From assembly GCF_017948405.1 (NCBI RefSeq), contig NZ_CP072844.1, positions 186,001 to 250,000 of the forward strand: DNA of 64,000 bases, read 5' to 3'. Shown here piece by piece: positions 16,585-25,663 of this stretch (the first letter of the stretch is position 1; each line of letters begins with the position of its first letter). The notes beneath the pieces were generated by a model. It searched no databases. It was not told where the DNA came from and saw only the letters and a list, made by a program, of their open reading frames with translations. This stretch comes from Psychrosphaera aestuarii (GTDB taxonomy: Bacteria; Pseudomonadota; Gammaproteobacteria; Enterobacterales; Alteromonadaceae). A program made the translations under genes and the position numbers.

Positions 16585-19500
16585 TTTTTTCACCTCGGAC
16601 CAATAAATGTGTTTCAGTGTCAACATTACGCATAGAGTTTAGAGTTTTCCATGCTTCGCTATGTTTTTCACTATCGAATGCTTTAAACAAAGGACGGTGC
16701 TGATGGCCGCTACTTGCTTCATATCGGTTAATTGGCTTATCTTTCCTATTTGCTCGCTCGTGCCAATCATCGACTAAACTATCTAGATAATCGAATACTA
16801 CGTCACACTCCTTAGGATCCATCCCGAACATTGATTGCCTTATTCTTTCAATAAAGACTTTCAAAATTTTTTGAAATTCAGAGGATTCTTTATCAAAATA
16901 CTGTGCACTGTCATTACGTTGTAAATACCCAGTTACTCTAACTATAGAGATAAGCGAGGCGTGCAACGCCCTTTCTATTGCAGGTAAGGCCCACGGAGTT
17001 ACGCTAGTAGGCTCGACAAATCGATACAATGCTTGATGGTAACTTTTAAAAGTTTCATAGTGAGATCTATCTCGAGGTTTTGTTGGAGAATATTGGGTTA
17101 CAACTATTCCAGGAGGCCTTTTTTTATCACGCCCTACTCGACTTGACGCCTGAATGTATTCAGCTGTAGATTTAGGCTGCCCTCCTATAAGCATCATGCC
17201 TAATCGTCCTATATCAACACCAACTGAAATCATATTGGTACAAGGTAAAACATCAACAGGGTTCCCATGTTGAACTGTACACTCTAAATTGCTGAGTACT
17301 TCAGGAATACGAGATCCCTTGACATTGGCACTTAACTCTTCGACTAAGTCGACTGTTCTACATTCGCTATGGTTTTTGGCAATAACTTCTATACGTGCTG
17401 GAATATCATCCCTAGCTAACGTCATGGTTTTACCTAACTCACGGCGGCTATTATGATATATTGGCAATGTCCAGTAACTGTCTAATATCTTATCTTGCAA
17501 CCCTAGCTCAATCGGCGATTGCAACATTGCAGCACCGGTTTGAACCATTGCTGTTTGCCCTGTATGCCCCGACGGCATAATACCTAAGTATATGCGGCCT
17601 GGATTAGTTTTATCTTCTTTAGAAAAGAAAGAGTCTGATTCATCTGTCCCTGACGGAGGGAAAATATTCACACTGCGACCAAACAATTTGTTTACTTGTT
17701 GCTCTGCACTTCGAATTGTAGCTGTAGCAGCAATAACTTTTGGCTCACTACCTTTAATTTTCATAATGCTGTCAAAACCAGCTTCATAAATTCCTGCAAT
17801 GGTACCAAGTGGCCCTGAAATTAGGTGCAATTCATCTTGAATAATTAAACTTGGGGGCTTCGATTTGTTGGAGCCAAAAAATGATTGTGCTTCTGCTTTC
17901 CAAGTCAAACGAGCAAATTTATCAATAGTTCCAATTAATAATGTAGGGGGTTGCTGGTATAAGGCTTCATCAACAACTTGAATTGGTAGTTTTGAATGAA
18001 ATTCACACTTTTCACTTGGACAGAAGAACCTAAAAAAGCTACTAGGGTTACAGTTCACCCCATAGTCTGTTGAATCTTCGCTATGGCTATTAGGAAATAT
18101 GCTCGTGCCACACCATGGACAAGCCTGCAATTGAAATGGATTTTCAGGTTCATCAGAATCGCGCTCTCGAGCGAATTCTTTATAGGCATCTTTAAAGGAG
18201 TTTGGAGCACTAGCAGAACCCACCCATAATCCTAAACTAAAAGGCTCTTTACCAAATGTTTCCTCATCGGAATCTCTTAATATTTCTAAAGCACAAATTA
18301 AACTACCAGCACGTTGAAACTGCTGTGAAGTTAATAATCTAAGAGTGTAGCGCTTAATTACTGCTGTTCCGCCTCCTTGACTAGCTAATGTAAGGCGACG
18401 AAATATCATTTCCCAAGCGGCTACAGCAAGATAGGCTTCTGTTTTACCACCACCTGTAGGAAACCATAGTAAATCTACTTGATTATGGGATGAAGAAAAA
18501 TTTCCATTTTTGTCTGGAATCAATGACTCAATGACAAGCAATTGAAACGCTAACTGAAATGGCCTCCAATTAAATTTACCAACCTTTTCCTTGCCAAAAT
18601 AATCTGGCGTATTGTAACCCCAATTTTTTGGTTTTGATTTTCCTGCATAATCACTACTTGAATGGATCATTTGCATCAACATAGCTTTATTCGCTAGACG
18701 AAATGCTTTCATAGCTAACGGATTAGCTCTCAACATCGAGATCCCAGAATCCATCCGCTCAGCAGTATTTCTAAGTTGTTTAATAATTTTATTTTTTGCT
18801 TCTGAAAACCTCTTCTCAAGAAGTGTGCCGTCAAGGCCATCGATCCATTCTCGATAGGCATCTACTAATAGTTCATAATCACTCAATAAAGACTTTGAGG
18901 AGTAATTTTCAATATCAGCAATGCGGTGAATACTCAAAGTCTCCGATGTTAGGCCTGAGCTGTCAGGTAAATCTAGTTCAGTAGTAAATCCTTTAACTTC
19001 ATGAGAAGGCATGGCTTGGGTACGAAGTTCGCTCGGAAGCTCAATATCATCCCAATCTACCGCTATACCGTGACCAACAGCCCATGGAACCCTATTTCTG
19101 TATGTTAGTTCTAGCTCTTTTTGTTCATAATCTAGCTTAAACCTATCGCTGCTAGGGTACTCTTTAAAGCATCCTTTCAGGGTTTTGACTTTGATGCTAC
19201 TTTGAAACAAGCAATCTTCTGGGTTCAAGCGCTCTCCAGATGAGGCTTGATTCGAAAAAGCAATGGTAACTATATTTCCACTCAAATAGCGCCTGACAGT
19301 TACATCTAGTCTTGCATTTCCATTGAATAGAGGGTGTTTTTTATTTCCGCTTTCATCTAACTTAATATCGAGTGAAAAAGACAACGGTTCTCTTCGCCAC
19401 TGATTGTCTTGCCCCTTAGAATACTTACCCGCACAAACATCTATTTTTAGAGAAGTATCAGGCGAAACTGCAAATGAAAGAGCCATAGATGAAGGTTTAA

Positions 19501-19714
19501 AGTCATTACTTAATGCTTCGGTTGTCGAGCCTTCACTATCATCTTCATCTGATTCATCGGTACACGCCGCTGGAGGAAACAGCGTACCCATCAAATAACG
19601 TTTGTGTGGGTAGTCTTTGATTAATTCTTCAGGGCCCCCTTGAGGCCCTATTAGCTGACTTCTAAAATATTCAATTAATTGTTCACGAGCTTCTATAAAC
19701 GCACTTTTCTGCAC
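16577..19714 (-). CDS. drmA: DrmA-like SF2 helicase
   Basis: 1045 aa, first gene of the operon. It starts at GTG 19714 with AAGGAAG about 6 bases upstream; there is no suitable ATG nearby. Motifs: Walker A FPTGGGKTE (418-426), DELH box (627-630), TAT (664-666) and QASSRVGRDKKRPPG (855-869), i.e. a complete SF2 motor. A cysteine cluster (ACPWCG, about 531-536; CNPS; CPSEKC) sits between motifs I and II. The N-terminal 300 residues are beta-rich and lack motor motifs. DrmA is the helicase of DISARM anti-phage systems. Length and motif order fit. The gene is divergent from a type II restriction-modification pair and has a good sigma-70-like promoter. Confidence 0.88.
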   Translation of the reverse strand: MQKSAFIEAREQLIEYFRSQLIGPQGGPEELIKDYPHKRYLMGTLFPPAACTDESDEDDSEGSTTEALSNDFKPSSMALSFAVSPDTSLKIDVCAGKYSKGQDNQWRREPLSFSLDIKLDESGNKKHPLFNGNARLDVTVRRYLSGNIVTIAFSNQASSGERLNPEDCLFQSSIKVKTLKGCFKEYPSSDRFKLDYEQKELELTYRNRVPWAVGHGIAVDWDDIELPSELRTQAMPSHEVKGFTTELDLPDSSGLTSETLSIHRIADIENYSSKSLLSDYELLVDAYREWIDGLDGTLLEKRFSEAKNKIIKQLRNTAERMDSGISMLRANPLAMKAFRLANKAMLMQMIHSSSDYAGKSKPKNWGYNTPDYFGKEKVGKFNWRPFQLAFQLLVIESLIPDKNGNFSSSHNQVDLLWFPTGGGKTEAYLAVAAWEMIFRRLTLASQGGGTAVIKRYTLRLLTSQQFQRAGSLICALEILRDSDEETFGKEPFSLGLWVGSASAPNSFKDAYKEFARERDSDEPENPFQLQACPWCGTSIFPNSHSEDSTDYGVNCNPSSFFRFFCPSEKCEFHSKLPIQVVDEALYQQPPTLLIGTIDKFARLTWKAEAQSFFGSNKSKPPSLIIQDELHLISGPLGTIAGIYEAGFDSIMKIKGSEPKVIAATATIRSAEQQVNKLFGRSVNIFPPSGTDESDSFFSKEDKTNPGRIYLGIMPSGHTGQTAMVQTGAAMLQSPIELGLQDKILDSYWTLPIYHNSRRELGKTMTLARDDIPARIEVIAKNHSECRTVDLVEELSANVKGSRIPEVLSNLECTVQHGNPVDVLPCTNMISVGVDIGRLGMMLIGGQPKSTAEYIQASSRVGRDKKRPPGIVVTQYSPTKPRDRSHYETFKSYHQALYRFVEPTSVTPWALPAIERALHASLISIVRVTGYLQRNDSAQYFDKESSEFQKILKVFIERIRQSMFGMDPKECDVVFDYLDSLVDDWHERANRKDKPINRYEASSGHQHRPLFKAFDSEKHSEAWKTLNSMRNVDTETHLLVRGEKND

Positions 19715-20345
19715 TTGTTACTTCCTTATACTAGTACAACTAATTTTGATGACAATTTTTATATCAATTGAAATATGCAATGTAAACTATTGATATTATT
19801 TTATTTCATTATTCTAATGAATGCATATTTTAGAGGTTATGGAAACATAAGAATAGCTTTTAGTACAGGTAATTAAATTAGACTTATATTTGATTGCGAT
19901 TGATTAATATATAGCTAAAACTTAAAAGCTTATCTCCAGTAATGAGTTTTGAAATGCGTTCCATCGGATCGACGCAATAACACTGAACTGGTTCTGTAGT
20001 GACACAGTGATTTTGGCCACCTAATTAGAGAATGTTATGATTTATTGTGGTTGGTTTCCCCAACTCTTTGGCGCATAGATGCTAACGTAGAATCTCTGCA
20101 TTGGAAATATCAAACTACAACCATATCGCTAACAACAAACTTTTCCACATTTGTTATTAATTTATTTGTTCCTTTTTGAGCACATGGACGCCAAATTTAT
20201 TGTCTTAAAATCCAATTTCAAACCCATCACAGATTTATGCAAAGGTAAGACTTTCGGTTTTAAACGACTTTAATTGCTCGATAATCGTTGTTAATCTCAC
20301 ATTATCAAAATGTTATTTATAAACAATAAGTAAACGGATTTATTA
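19715..20345. other. Divergent intergenic region between drmA-type operon and restriction gene
   Basis: 630 AT-rich bases without a coding frame. The side next to drmA contains a near-consensus promoter (19758-19786). I cannot place a convincing promoter for the restriction gene and see no controller-protein gene. Confidence 0.5.
19758..19786 (-). promoter_or_regulatory. Sigma-70-like promoter of the drm-type operon
   Basis: Minus strand: -35 TTTACA (19781-19786), a 17-base spacer, and -10 TATAAA (19758-19763). The transcript would start near 19750, giving a leader of about 35 bases before the GTG start. Predicted from sequence only. Confidence 0.6.
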
Positions 20346-21773
20346 GTGAACTACGATTTAAACCACCTAGACCATGTTGGGCTCTCATCTGTAATAGACG
20401 TTTTCCAAATATTAAAAAGCCACAATTGTGAAACTGCAATTATCAAGAAGCTGGCGAAAAACAATAACGATAAAAACCAGGTTTATATTCACAAAGATAT
20501 AAGTGTTTTCAATTCCATGTTTGACCTGACGTTCAATGAACGCGATGAAAGCACCAGTGTTACAAAATATGCGTCAAAGCCAGGAGAGCGAATTCCCGAG
20601 GCCATCTTTAATGATTTTTCTTGGGTTTCCGTCAATGGCTCGCTTCATAAAGTAAATGACTGTAAAGCAATACTTTATGCACAATACCCTGAAACCCGCC
20701 TTTCTCGATTTCAAACCGAAATAAGAGAAATGCCACGCTCGATGTCGGTTGAATATACAAAGCGGCCTGAAATGAAGAGTAGGTATCTATTTATCGGTGC
20801 AACTAAATCCGGTGCAGCTATCGCGATAATGGTCGTGGATCCACAAGAGCCTTTTAATGACGAATACAAAAAGCTAGACGACGCGGTTGCATCTGGAGTT
20901 ATTAAGTTTTCTAATCTAGGACGCTCAGATAACAGAAGTGAACAACTTAAAAGTGCTTTGACCCAACACGCTCTCGGAAAAACAATGAAAGGTTGTCGTC
21001 TTAATACCGCTGGTGAAGAGATCCCTTTTAATAGCACACAAGTTTGCGGCTACACCTTAGAAGCTGCACTAGGAATAGTACCAAATGCTGATGGAGAGGG
21101 TGATATTTTCGGAATTGAACTCAAAGCAATATCTAAAAAGAAAGTGACTTTATTTACACCAGAACCCGACGGTGGACTATATAAACAAGACTTCAAAGCA
21201 TTCATGAGAAAGTATGGTTATGAAAAGGAGCAAGGTGTATTTAGGTTCACGGGCATACACCGATGCAACATCCTTACGCCAAAGACAGGCTTAACTATGA
21301 AAATTCTTTGTAAGGTCCTAGTTGATAAAAAAACGAAGACATTCCGAGACGCTGAATACGACCCAAACCGGAATATTAATGAACAAGTAAAATCACTCAG
21401 AGTTTCACTCGTTGACTCTGAAGGAAACGATGCTGCAAGCTGGTCATTTGAGAAGCTATTAAATAAATGGGGCGTTAAACATAATGAAACCGTTTATGTT
21501 CCAGCAACAAAAACTGACAACACAGATAACGATGAGATTACATCTGGCTTCAAACACAAAGTTACATTTTCTGATGAAGTACTTTGGTGTAAAAGAACCG
21601 ATATTTCTCGTTTATTTAATGCAATTTACGATGGGACTATCGTCTTTGATCCTGCCCCTAAATTTGTAGAGCATGACTTGTCTAAAACTAAAAAGCGCTC
21701 CCAATGGCGACTAAACAATATTTTTAAAGATGCTGAAAAGTTGTATGAAGAAGTAGAAATAGTTAAAAAATAA
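20346..21773 (+). CDS. MvaI/BcnI-like type II restriction endonuclease
   Basis: 475 aa from GTG 20346; the first internal ATG is 57 codons in and would remove conserved-looking sequence. The region CGYTLEAALGIVPNADGEGDIFGIELKAIS (split here around residues 235-263) carries a PD-(D/E)xK-type active site: D253, E258 and K260 in IELKA, in the arrangement seen in the MvaI/BcnI family. The N-terminal 200 residues are probably a DNA-recognition or regulatory domain; MvaI itself is only about 250 aa. The cognate methyltransferase follows 90 bases downstream on the same strand. The expected target is CCNGG-like (MvaI cuts CCWGG, BcnI CCSGG), inferred from family. Confidence 0.8.
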   Translation: MNYDLNHLDHVGLSSVIDVFQILKSHNCETAIIKKLAKNNNDKNQVYIHKDISVFNSMFDLTFNERDESTSVTKYASKPGERIPEAIFNDFSWVSVNGSLHKVNDCKAILYAQYPETRLSRFQTEIREMPRSMSVEYTKRPEMKSRYLFIGATKSGAAIAIMVVDPQEPFNDEYKKLDDAVASGVIKFSNLGRSDNRSEQLKSALTQHALGKTMKGCRLNTAGEEIPFNSTQVCGYTLEAALGIVPNADGEGDIFGIELKAISKKKVTLFTPEPDGGLYKQDFKAFMRKYGYEKEQGVFRFTGIHRCNILTPKTGLTMKILCKVLVDKKTKTFRDAEYDPNRNINEQVKSLRVSLVDSEGNDAASWSFEKLLNKWGVKHNETVYVPATKTDNTDNDEITSGFKHKVTFSDEVLWCKRTDISRLFNAIYDGTIVFDPAPKFVEHDLSKTKKRSQWRLNNIFKDAEKLYEEVEIVKK

Positions 21774-21863
21774 GATACTGTATAAAAAATCAGATCTAGG
21801 TGGAAAAAAGGGAGTAATGTGTGATAGATTCCACTTATTAATCCCCGAAGTAGAAAACTAGCA

Positions 21864-23558
21864 ATGTACGTTAAAGAAATCATCCAAGCAGATAAAGTTG
21901 CTGAAGAGCGCATTCATCAACAGAAGAATGAAACTGATAAACTGCTTAAATTATTGCTAACTATTTATGATCAAAAGACTTTAGCTCTAAAGCTTAACTG
22001 CGAAGAAACAGGGTTATCATTAAAAGAAATTTCACGTGAAAAACTTAACGCGTGGAAGAAAGCCCCTTCTAGCAGCAATATATTAATAAACGAAGATACA
22101 ATCGAAAAAATTAAACTCGCCCTTCTACCGCAAAAGCCATCTCACTGGGACAACCCGAGATTTAAATTCATTGATCTCTTTGCTGGTATTGGCGGTCTTC
22201 GCAAAGGGTTTGAGGAAATAGGTGGTAAATGCGTGTTTACTAGTGAGTGGGACGCAGACGCAAGAAAAACGTACCTTTCTAATCACTTTGTAGATGAGTC
22301 TGAATTACCCTACTTTGTAGACACTCCGGAAGAAAACCCTGATAAGAATCAGTCGTTCATGGACATAACGCAAATTACAAAAAGTTCTGACCATGCGTTC
22401 AACGAAGATGAACGAAAGCAACACATCCTAAAACATATTCCACAACATGATGTATTGCTAGCAGGCTTTCCTTGCCAGCCGTTTTCATTAGCTGGTGTTT
22501 CCAAGAAAAATAGTTTAGGTCGTGCGCATGGCTTTGAATGTGAAACTCAAGGCACACTATTTTTCGATGTAGAGAAGGTGTTAGAAGCTCGGAAGCCAAG
22601 GTTTTTTGTATTAGAGAATGTTAAAAACTTAAAGAATCACGATAAAGGCAATACTTTTGCAACTATCATTAGAGCATTAGACAAGCTTGGTTATTTTATA
22701 TCTGATGTTACTGACCAAGGTTCTAATATTGAAGAAGCAATTGCGGTCGTCCGAAAAAGAAAACCTGAACCAATTATTATTGATGGAGCAAAGTTCACTC
22801 CCCAACACAGAGAACGTGTTGTCATCGTAGGTATACGAAAAGACTTATTAAAATCCAAGCCGGAATTTGCTCAATTCTCATTGAAAGATGTTGCACGGTT
22901 TTATCCGGAGTCGAGATTGACACTCGCTGAAGTCCTATGTGAGTTAAAAGAAGAGCAACGCAAGAAGTACACACTTACTGAAAATCTTTGGAGCTATCTT
23001 TACCATTACGCTCTGAAGCACCAGACAAAAGGTAATGGCTTCGGATTCGGCATGGTTGACCCAACAGACCCAAACGCAACAACAAGAACACTGTCTGCTA
23101 GATATTATAAAGATGGTTCTGAAATTCTAATCAATCAAAATGGCGTTGAACAAGACTATTTAGATGACAACAAACCTGCCGCGATTGAAAAGAATCAAGA
23201 ACGCGAAGCATTTGCGGTCGAATATGCGAACTCTAAAAAAGAATCAGAACCTAACTGCACAGTTGATGAATATAAGCTTTGGATAAAAGAAGCAGAAAAA
23301 GCGTATGACCAAGAAAAGGGAAGATATTCACCATCTTTTGACGCAAGCTACAAAACCCCTCGCCGATTGACGCCCAAAGAGTGCGCACGACTTATGGGGT
23401 TCGAAAAACCCGAAAAATACCGTCAATCTGAATTTGATACTGACTTTAGAATCGTATGTGCCGACAATAAAGCTTACAAACAATTTGGTAACTCCGTTGT
23501 CGTGCCTGTTTTTCGTTCAGTCGCTAAGTTATTGGAGCCTTTGATTAAAAAGTATTAA
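21864..23558 (+). CDS. C5-cytosine DNA methyltransferase, Dcm-like
   Basis: 564 aa. C5-MTase motifs in order: I FAGIGG (106-111), IV GFPCQPFS with catalytic Cys204 (201-208), VI ENVKNL (251-256), VIII PQHRER (313-318) and X QFGNSVVVPV near the C-terminus. The first 95 residues form a charged helical extension, as in E. coli Dcm (472 aa). The target-recognition region (about 330-490) contains an insertion that explains the extra length. It transfers methyl from SAM to cytosine and protects host DNA from the upstream endonuclease. Dcm similarity suggests a CCWGG-type site, not proven. It is 90 bases downstream of the endonuclease gene. Confidence 0.92.
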   Translation: MYVKEIIQADKVAEERIHQQKNETDKLLKLLLTIYDQKTLALKLNCEETGLSLKEISREKLNAWKKAPSSSNILINEDTIEKIKLALLPQKPSHWDNPRFKFIDLFAGIGGLRKGFEEIGGKCVFTSEWDADARKTYLSNHFVDESELPYFVDTPEENPDKNQSFMDITQITKSSDHAFNEDERKQHILKHIPQHDVLLAGFPCQPFSLAGVSKKNSLGRAHGFECETQGTLFFDVEKVLEARKPRFFVLENVKNLKNHDKGNTFATIIRALDKLGYFISDVTDQGSNIEEAIAVVRKRKPEPIIIDGAKFTPQHRERVVIVGIRKDLLKSKPEFAQFSLKDVARFYPESRLTLAEVLCELKEEQRKKYTLTENLWSYLYHYALKHQTKGNGFGFGMVDPTDPNATTRTLSARYYKDGSEILINQNGVEQDYLDDNKPAAIEKNQEREAFAVEYANSKKESEPNCTVDEYKLWIKEAEKAYDQEKGRYSPSFDASYKTPRRLTPKECARLMGFEKPEKYRQSEFDTDFRIVCADNKAYKQFGNSVVVPVFRSVAKLLEPLIKKY

Positions 23559-23631
23559 TTCTTTAATAGCTTGTTTGTGGAAAGAGGTTTTGGAGTCAAA
23601 GGACGGCTTAGAGCCATTAACAACCTTTGAT

Positions 23632-24744
23632 TTATAGCCTCATGTTAAGAGTACTGTTTGGATGGATTGTTTCAGCTAAATATTCCATCAAGTCTTTAAT
23701 TATATAAATCATTTTATCTGCACACTCTTCGGTAATTTCAACTTTTCTTCCATGAACAATAGAGTCTCTACAATCTAATACAATATCAATAAAAGATTGA
23801 TAATGCTTATTGCTTTTAAAGGCTTTATTACCTGTAACAAGAGCAATTGCTTCTTCCCTACTAATATTTTTCTTCTTACCTTTAGTCTCTAAGTAAAATT
23901 GATCATCTATCTGCTGTTCTGTAATACCTCTATTTAATAATGCTCGTCTAACTTCCCTAAAGACCCAGTGTTCAAAAGAAATAACAGCAAAGACACAAAA
24001 AGTATTGAAATCTTGTTGTCGCCTGTATTTATTAGCGAGCTGTCTATATTTTGTAGAGGGATCTTCTAAATAACCTTGGGTTAGAGCGTTTTGTAATGAG
24101 AGCATTTTGTCTTTAGGCATGTCACAGCCAAGCATAACCCCTGTTCCACGCTTATCATAAACTCCCATCTCCCATACACTTTCTCCTTTAATATTTTTAC
24201 CACGCATTTTGTGCCAGGGACTCAGTCTTGAAACATTAACTTCAGGAATCCAATCTTTTGTTGAATCATTCATAACCTTGTAAAGATAGATAAACTTTTC
24301 AATAAACTTTGTTGCAAAATTTACGACCTTAATATGCTTTATAGTTCCATTATCGTCTTCTATGTGAGAGTTTATAGGGTACTTTACAGGGTCTGTGGAC
24401 ATTATTTTCAGCATAAATACAGAGTATGAATATTCTCCGTAAATATCTTCCATCCCAAGAGTCATTCCCCAACGTTCCTGATCATTACTTACAACTTTAT
24501 GAAGCCTTAATTCGGCACCAAAGTTACCAAGTACAATTGCAATAGGAGGTTCATTATTGGGGTTACTTTGGTCATCGAGGGAATCAGGAATCAAAATCAC
24601 AGCAGGTAAACGGCCACCAACGTATAACTCAGTTATGGTCTCATCAGATATTTGAGATTCTTCGAATTCAGTAGCACTCCCTTTTGCACCAGTAAGTCCA
24701 TTTAAAACCGTTCTCAAAACATACTCCTTGGCAGTAAACCCCAA
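23632..24744 (-). CDS. HEPN-like C-terminal domain protein, unknown function
   Basis: 370 aa. The first 230 residues are an unrecognised mixed alpha/beta region. The C-terminal 125 residues look like a HEPN domain: a helix with FAVISFEHWVFREVRRALL (about 252-270) and, near the end, CRDSIVHGRKV containing R326-x4-H331, the RxxxxH signature of HEPN ribonucleases. Such proteins are frequent in defence islands as abortive RNases. The start lies immediately after an attC-like site. It is convergent with the methyltransferase gene. Nuclease activity is inferred from the motif alone. Confidence 0.65.
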   Translation of the reverse strand: MGFTAKEYVLRTVLNGLTGAKGSATEFEESQISDETITELYVGGRLPAVILIPDSLDDQSNPNNEPPIAIVLGNFGAELRLHKVVSNDQERWGMTLGMEDIYGEYSYSVFMLKIMSTDPVKYPINSHIEDDNGTIKHIKVVNFATKFIEKFIYLYKVMNDSTKDWIPEVNVSRLSPWHKMRGKNIKGESVWEMGVYDKRGTGVMLGCDMPKDKMLSLQNALTQGYLEDPSTKYRQLANKYRRQQDFNTFCVFAVISFEHWVFREVRRALLNRGITEQQIDDQFYLETKGKKKNISREEAIALVTGNKAFKSNKHYQSFIDIVLDCRDSIVHGRKVEITEECADKMIYIIKDLMEYLAETIHPNSTLNMRL

Positions 24745-24833
24745 GTAAAGGGCTGAAAATTATCGGCTAAGCTTGTGTAGTGAAGCCGAACCGAGCCTAG
24801 CGTTAGCAGTCCCGCTTTATTGGCTTGTTAGTT
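24734..24833 (-). repeat. attC/VCR-like recombination site
   Basis: Read on minus, the site begins ACTAACAAGCCAATAAAGCG, continues GGACTGCTAACGCTAGGC and ends CAGCCCTTTACTTGGGGTTTAC. Outer arms CCAATAAAGCGGG and CCCTTTACTTGG pair with one bulge, and an inner TCGG..GGCTT / AAGC..GCCGA pair is present. The layout resembles Vibrio-type integron attC repeats. The core boxes are imperfect. It contains the stop of the 150-aa gene and ends beside the start of the 370-aa gene, as in gene cassettes. Confidence 0.5.
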
Positions 24834-25255
24834 GCTACTCGCACAACTTTTTTACACAACTCAACAAACTCAGAATATGCTAAATCATTTTTGGCATCAT
24901 TAGTTTGCCAAGAGCATATCTTAAAATTTGCTTTTCCTAACCCATCATCAACATGATCAACAGATGGCAGCATAGCAAATAATTTTTTATAGTTTCTTCC
25001 ATGAAGCTTAGATTGTTCATTGTCATATTTACTGAGTAAAGACCAATCAAGTTTTTCTAGAGTGTATGCGTCAAGTCCGTCAGACTCTATAACAGCTCGA
25101 TGAATTTCTACTTTATATTCTGCAACTGTTGCAGAGTCATTTCCGCGCTCACGATCCCTTTTTACGTGTGCCCTTGCTTTTCTGGCTAGCCACTTTTCAT
25201 ATACTGCCTGATCTACTATTTCAGATAGTGGAGATACAAGTTGATATTTCTTCAT
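24803..25255 (-). CDS. Hypothetical protein, possible degenerate HNH-like fold
   Basis: 150 aa, basic N-terminal half (KWLARKARAHVKRDRERG). The C-terminal half has LFAMLPSVDHVDDGLGKANFKICSW (read around residues 92-116) and NDAKNDLAYSEFVELCKKVV. The VDHVD...FKICSW...NDAKN...F..LC pattern recalls proteins with an HNH-nuclease-like core, but the full metal-binding triad is not visible. The stop codon lies inside an attC-like site, as in integron cassettes. A perfect 12-base palindrome overlaps its ribosome site. Function unknown. Confidence 0.6.
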   Translation of the reverse strand: MKKYQLVSPLSEIVDQAVYEKWLARKARAHVKRDRERGNDSATVAEYKVEIHRAVIESDGLDAYTLEKLDWSLLSKYDNEQSKLHGRNYKKLFAMLPSVDHVDDGLGKANFKICSWQTNDAKNDLAYSEFVELCKKVVRVATNKPIKRDC

Positions 25256-25663
25256 AATTTCCTAGGTAGCTACCTGTGTATTATCCAGCACTCTCTTTAA
25301 ATCAGCCACTTAAAAACACCTAGGCTGCACATAAAAATAAAAGCGTTTAATGTTTTAACACTTTAAATGAAGTAATTCTAGTTATTGCAGGTAGAGATCC
25401 TTAAAACAAGCACGGTCAGTGTGACCTTCCGAAGATCACTCAATGCTGACCTATAGAGTAGTTGCGTCAACTCGTACTAACTTTAATACGTTGAACATTC
25501 AATATTGGCTTATCGTTAAAGATTAATAGCGGCGATAAAAAATGCGGATTAAATTATTGGGCGGTTCAAAAAAATTTTGGTCACAATCTGGTCACAGAGC
25601 CAATTTTCAGCGATTTTTGGTCACAAGGTTTACGGACATTTTAAAGATTGGAATTTTGTAGAA
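25256..25663. other. Island edge, no gene, repeat-rich
   Basis: No coding frame. It contains palindromes AGGTAGCTACCT (25264-25275) and GGTCAGTGTGACC (25414-25426) and three TGGTCACA repeats next to the tRNA 3' end. This is what an attachment region of an integrative element can look like. Confidence 0.5.
25578..25625 (+). repeat. Three direct TGGTCACA repeats near tRNA 3' end
   Basis: Copies at 25578-25585, 25589-25596 and 25618-25625; the first and third extend to TTTTGGTCACAA. Short direct repeats beside a tRNA 3' end are typical of integrase arm-type binding sites. Confidence 0.55.

Noticed and set aside
9596..23558. Complete canonical DISARM
   Set aside because: No phospholipase-D drmC is present, and the C5-methyltransferase is paired with its own endonuclease on the opposite strand.
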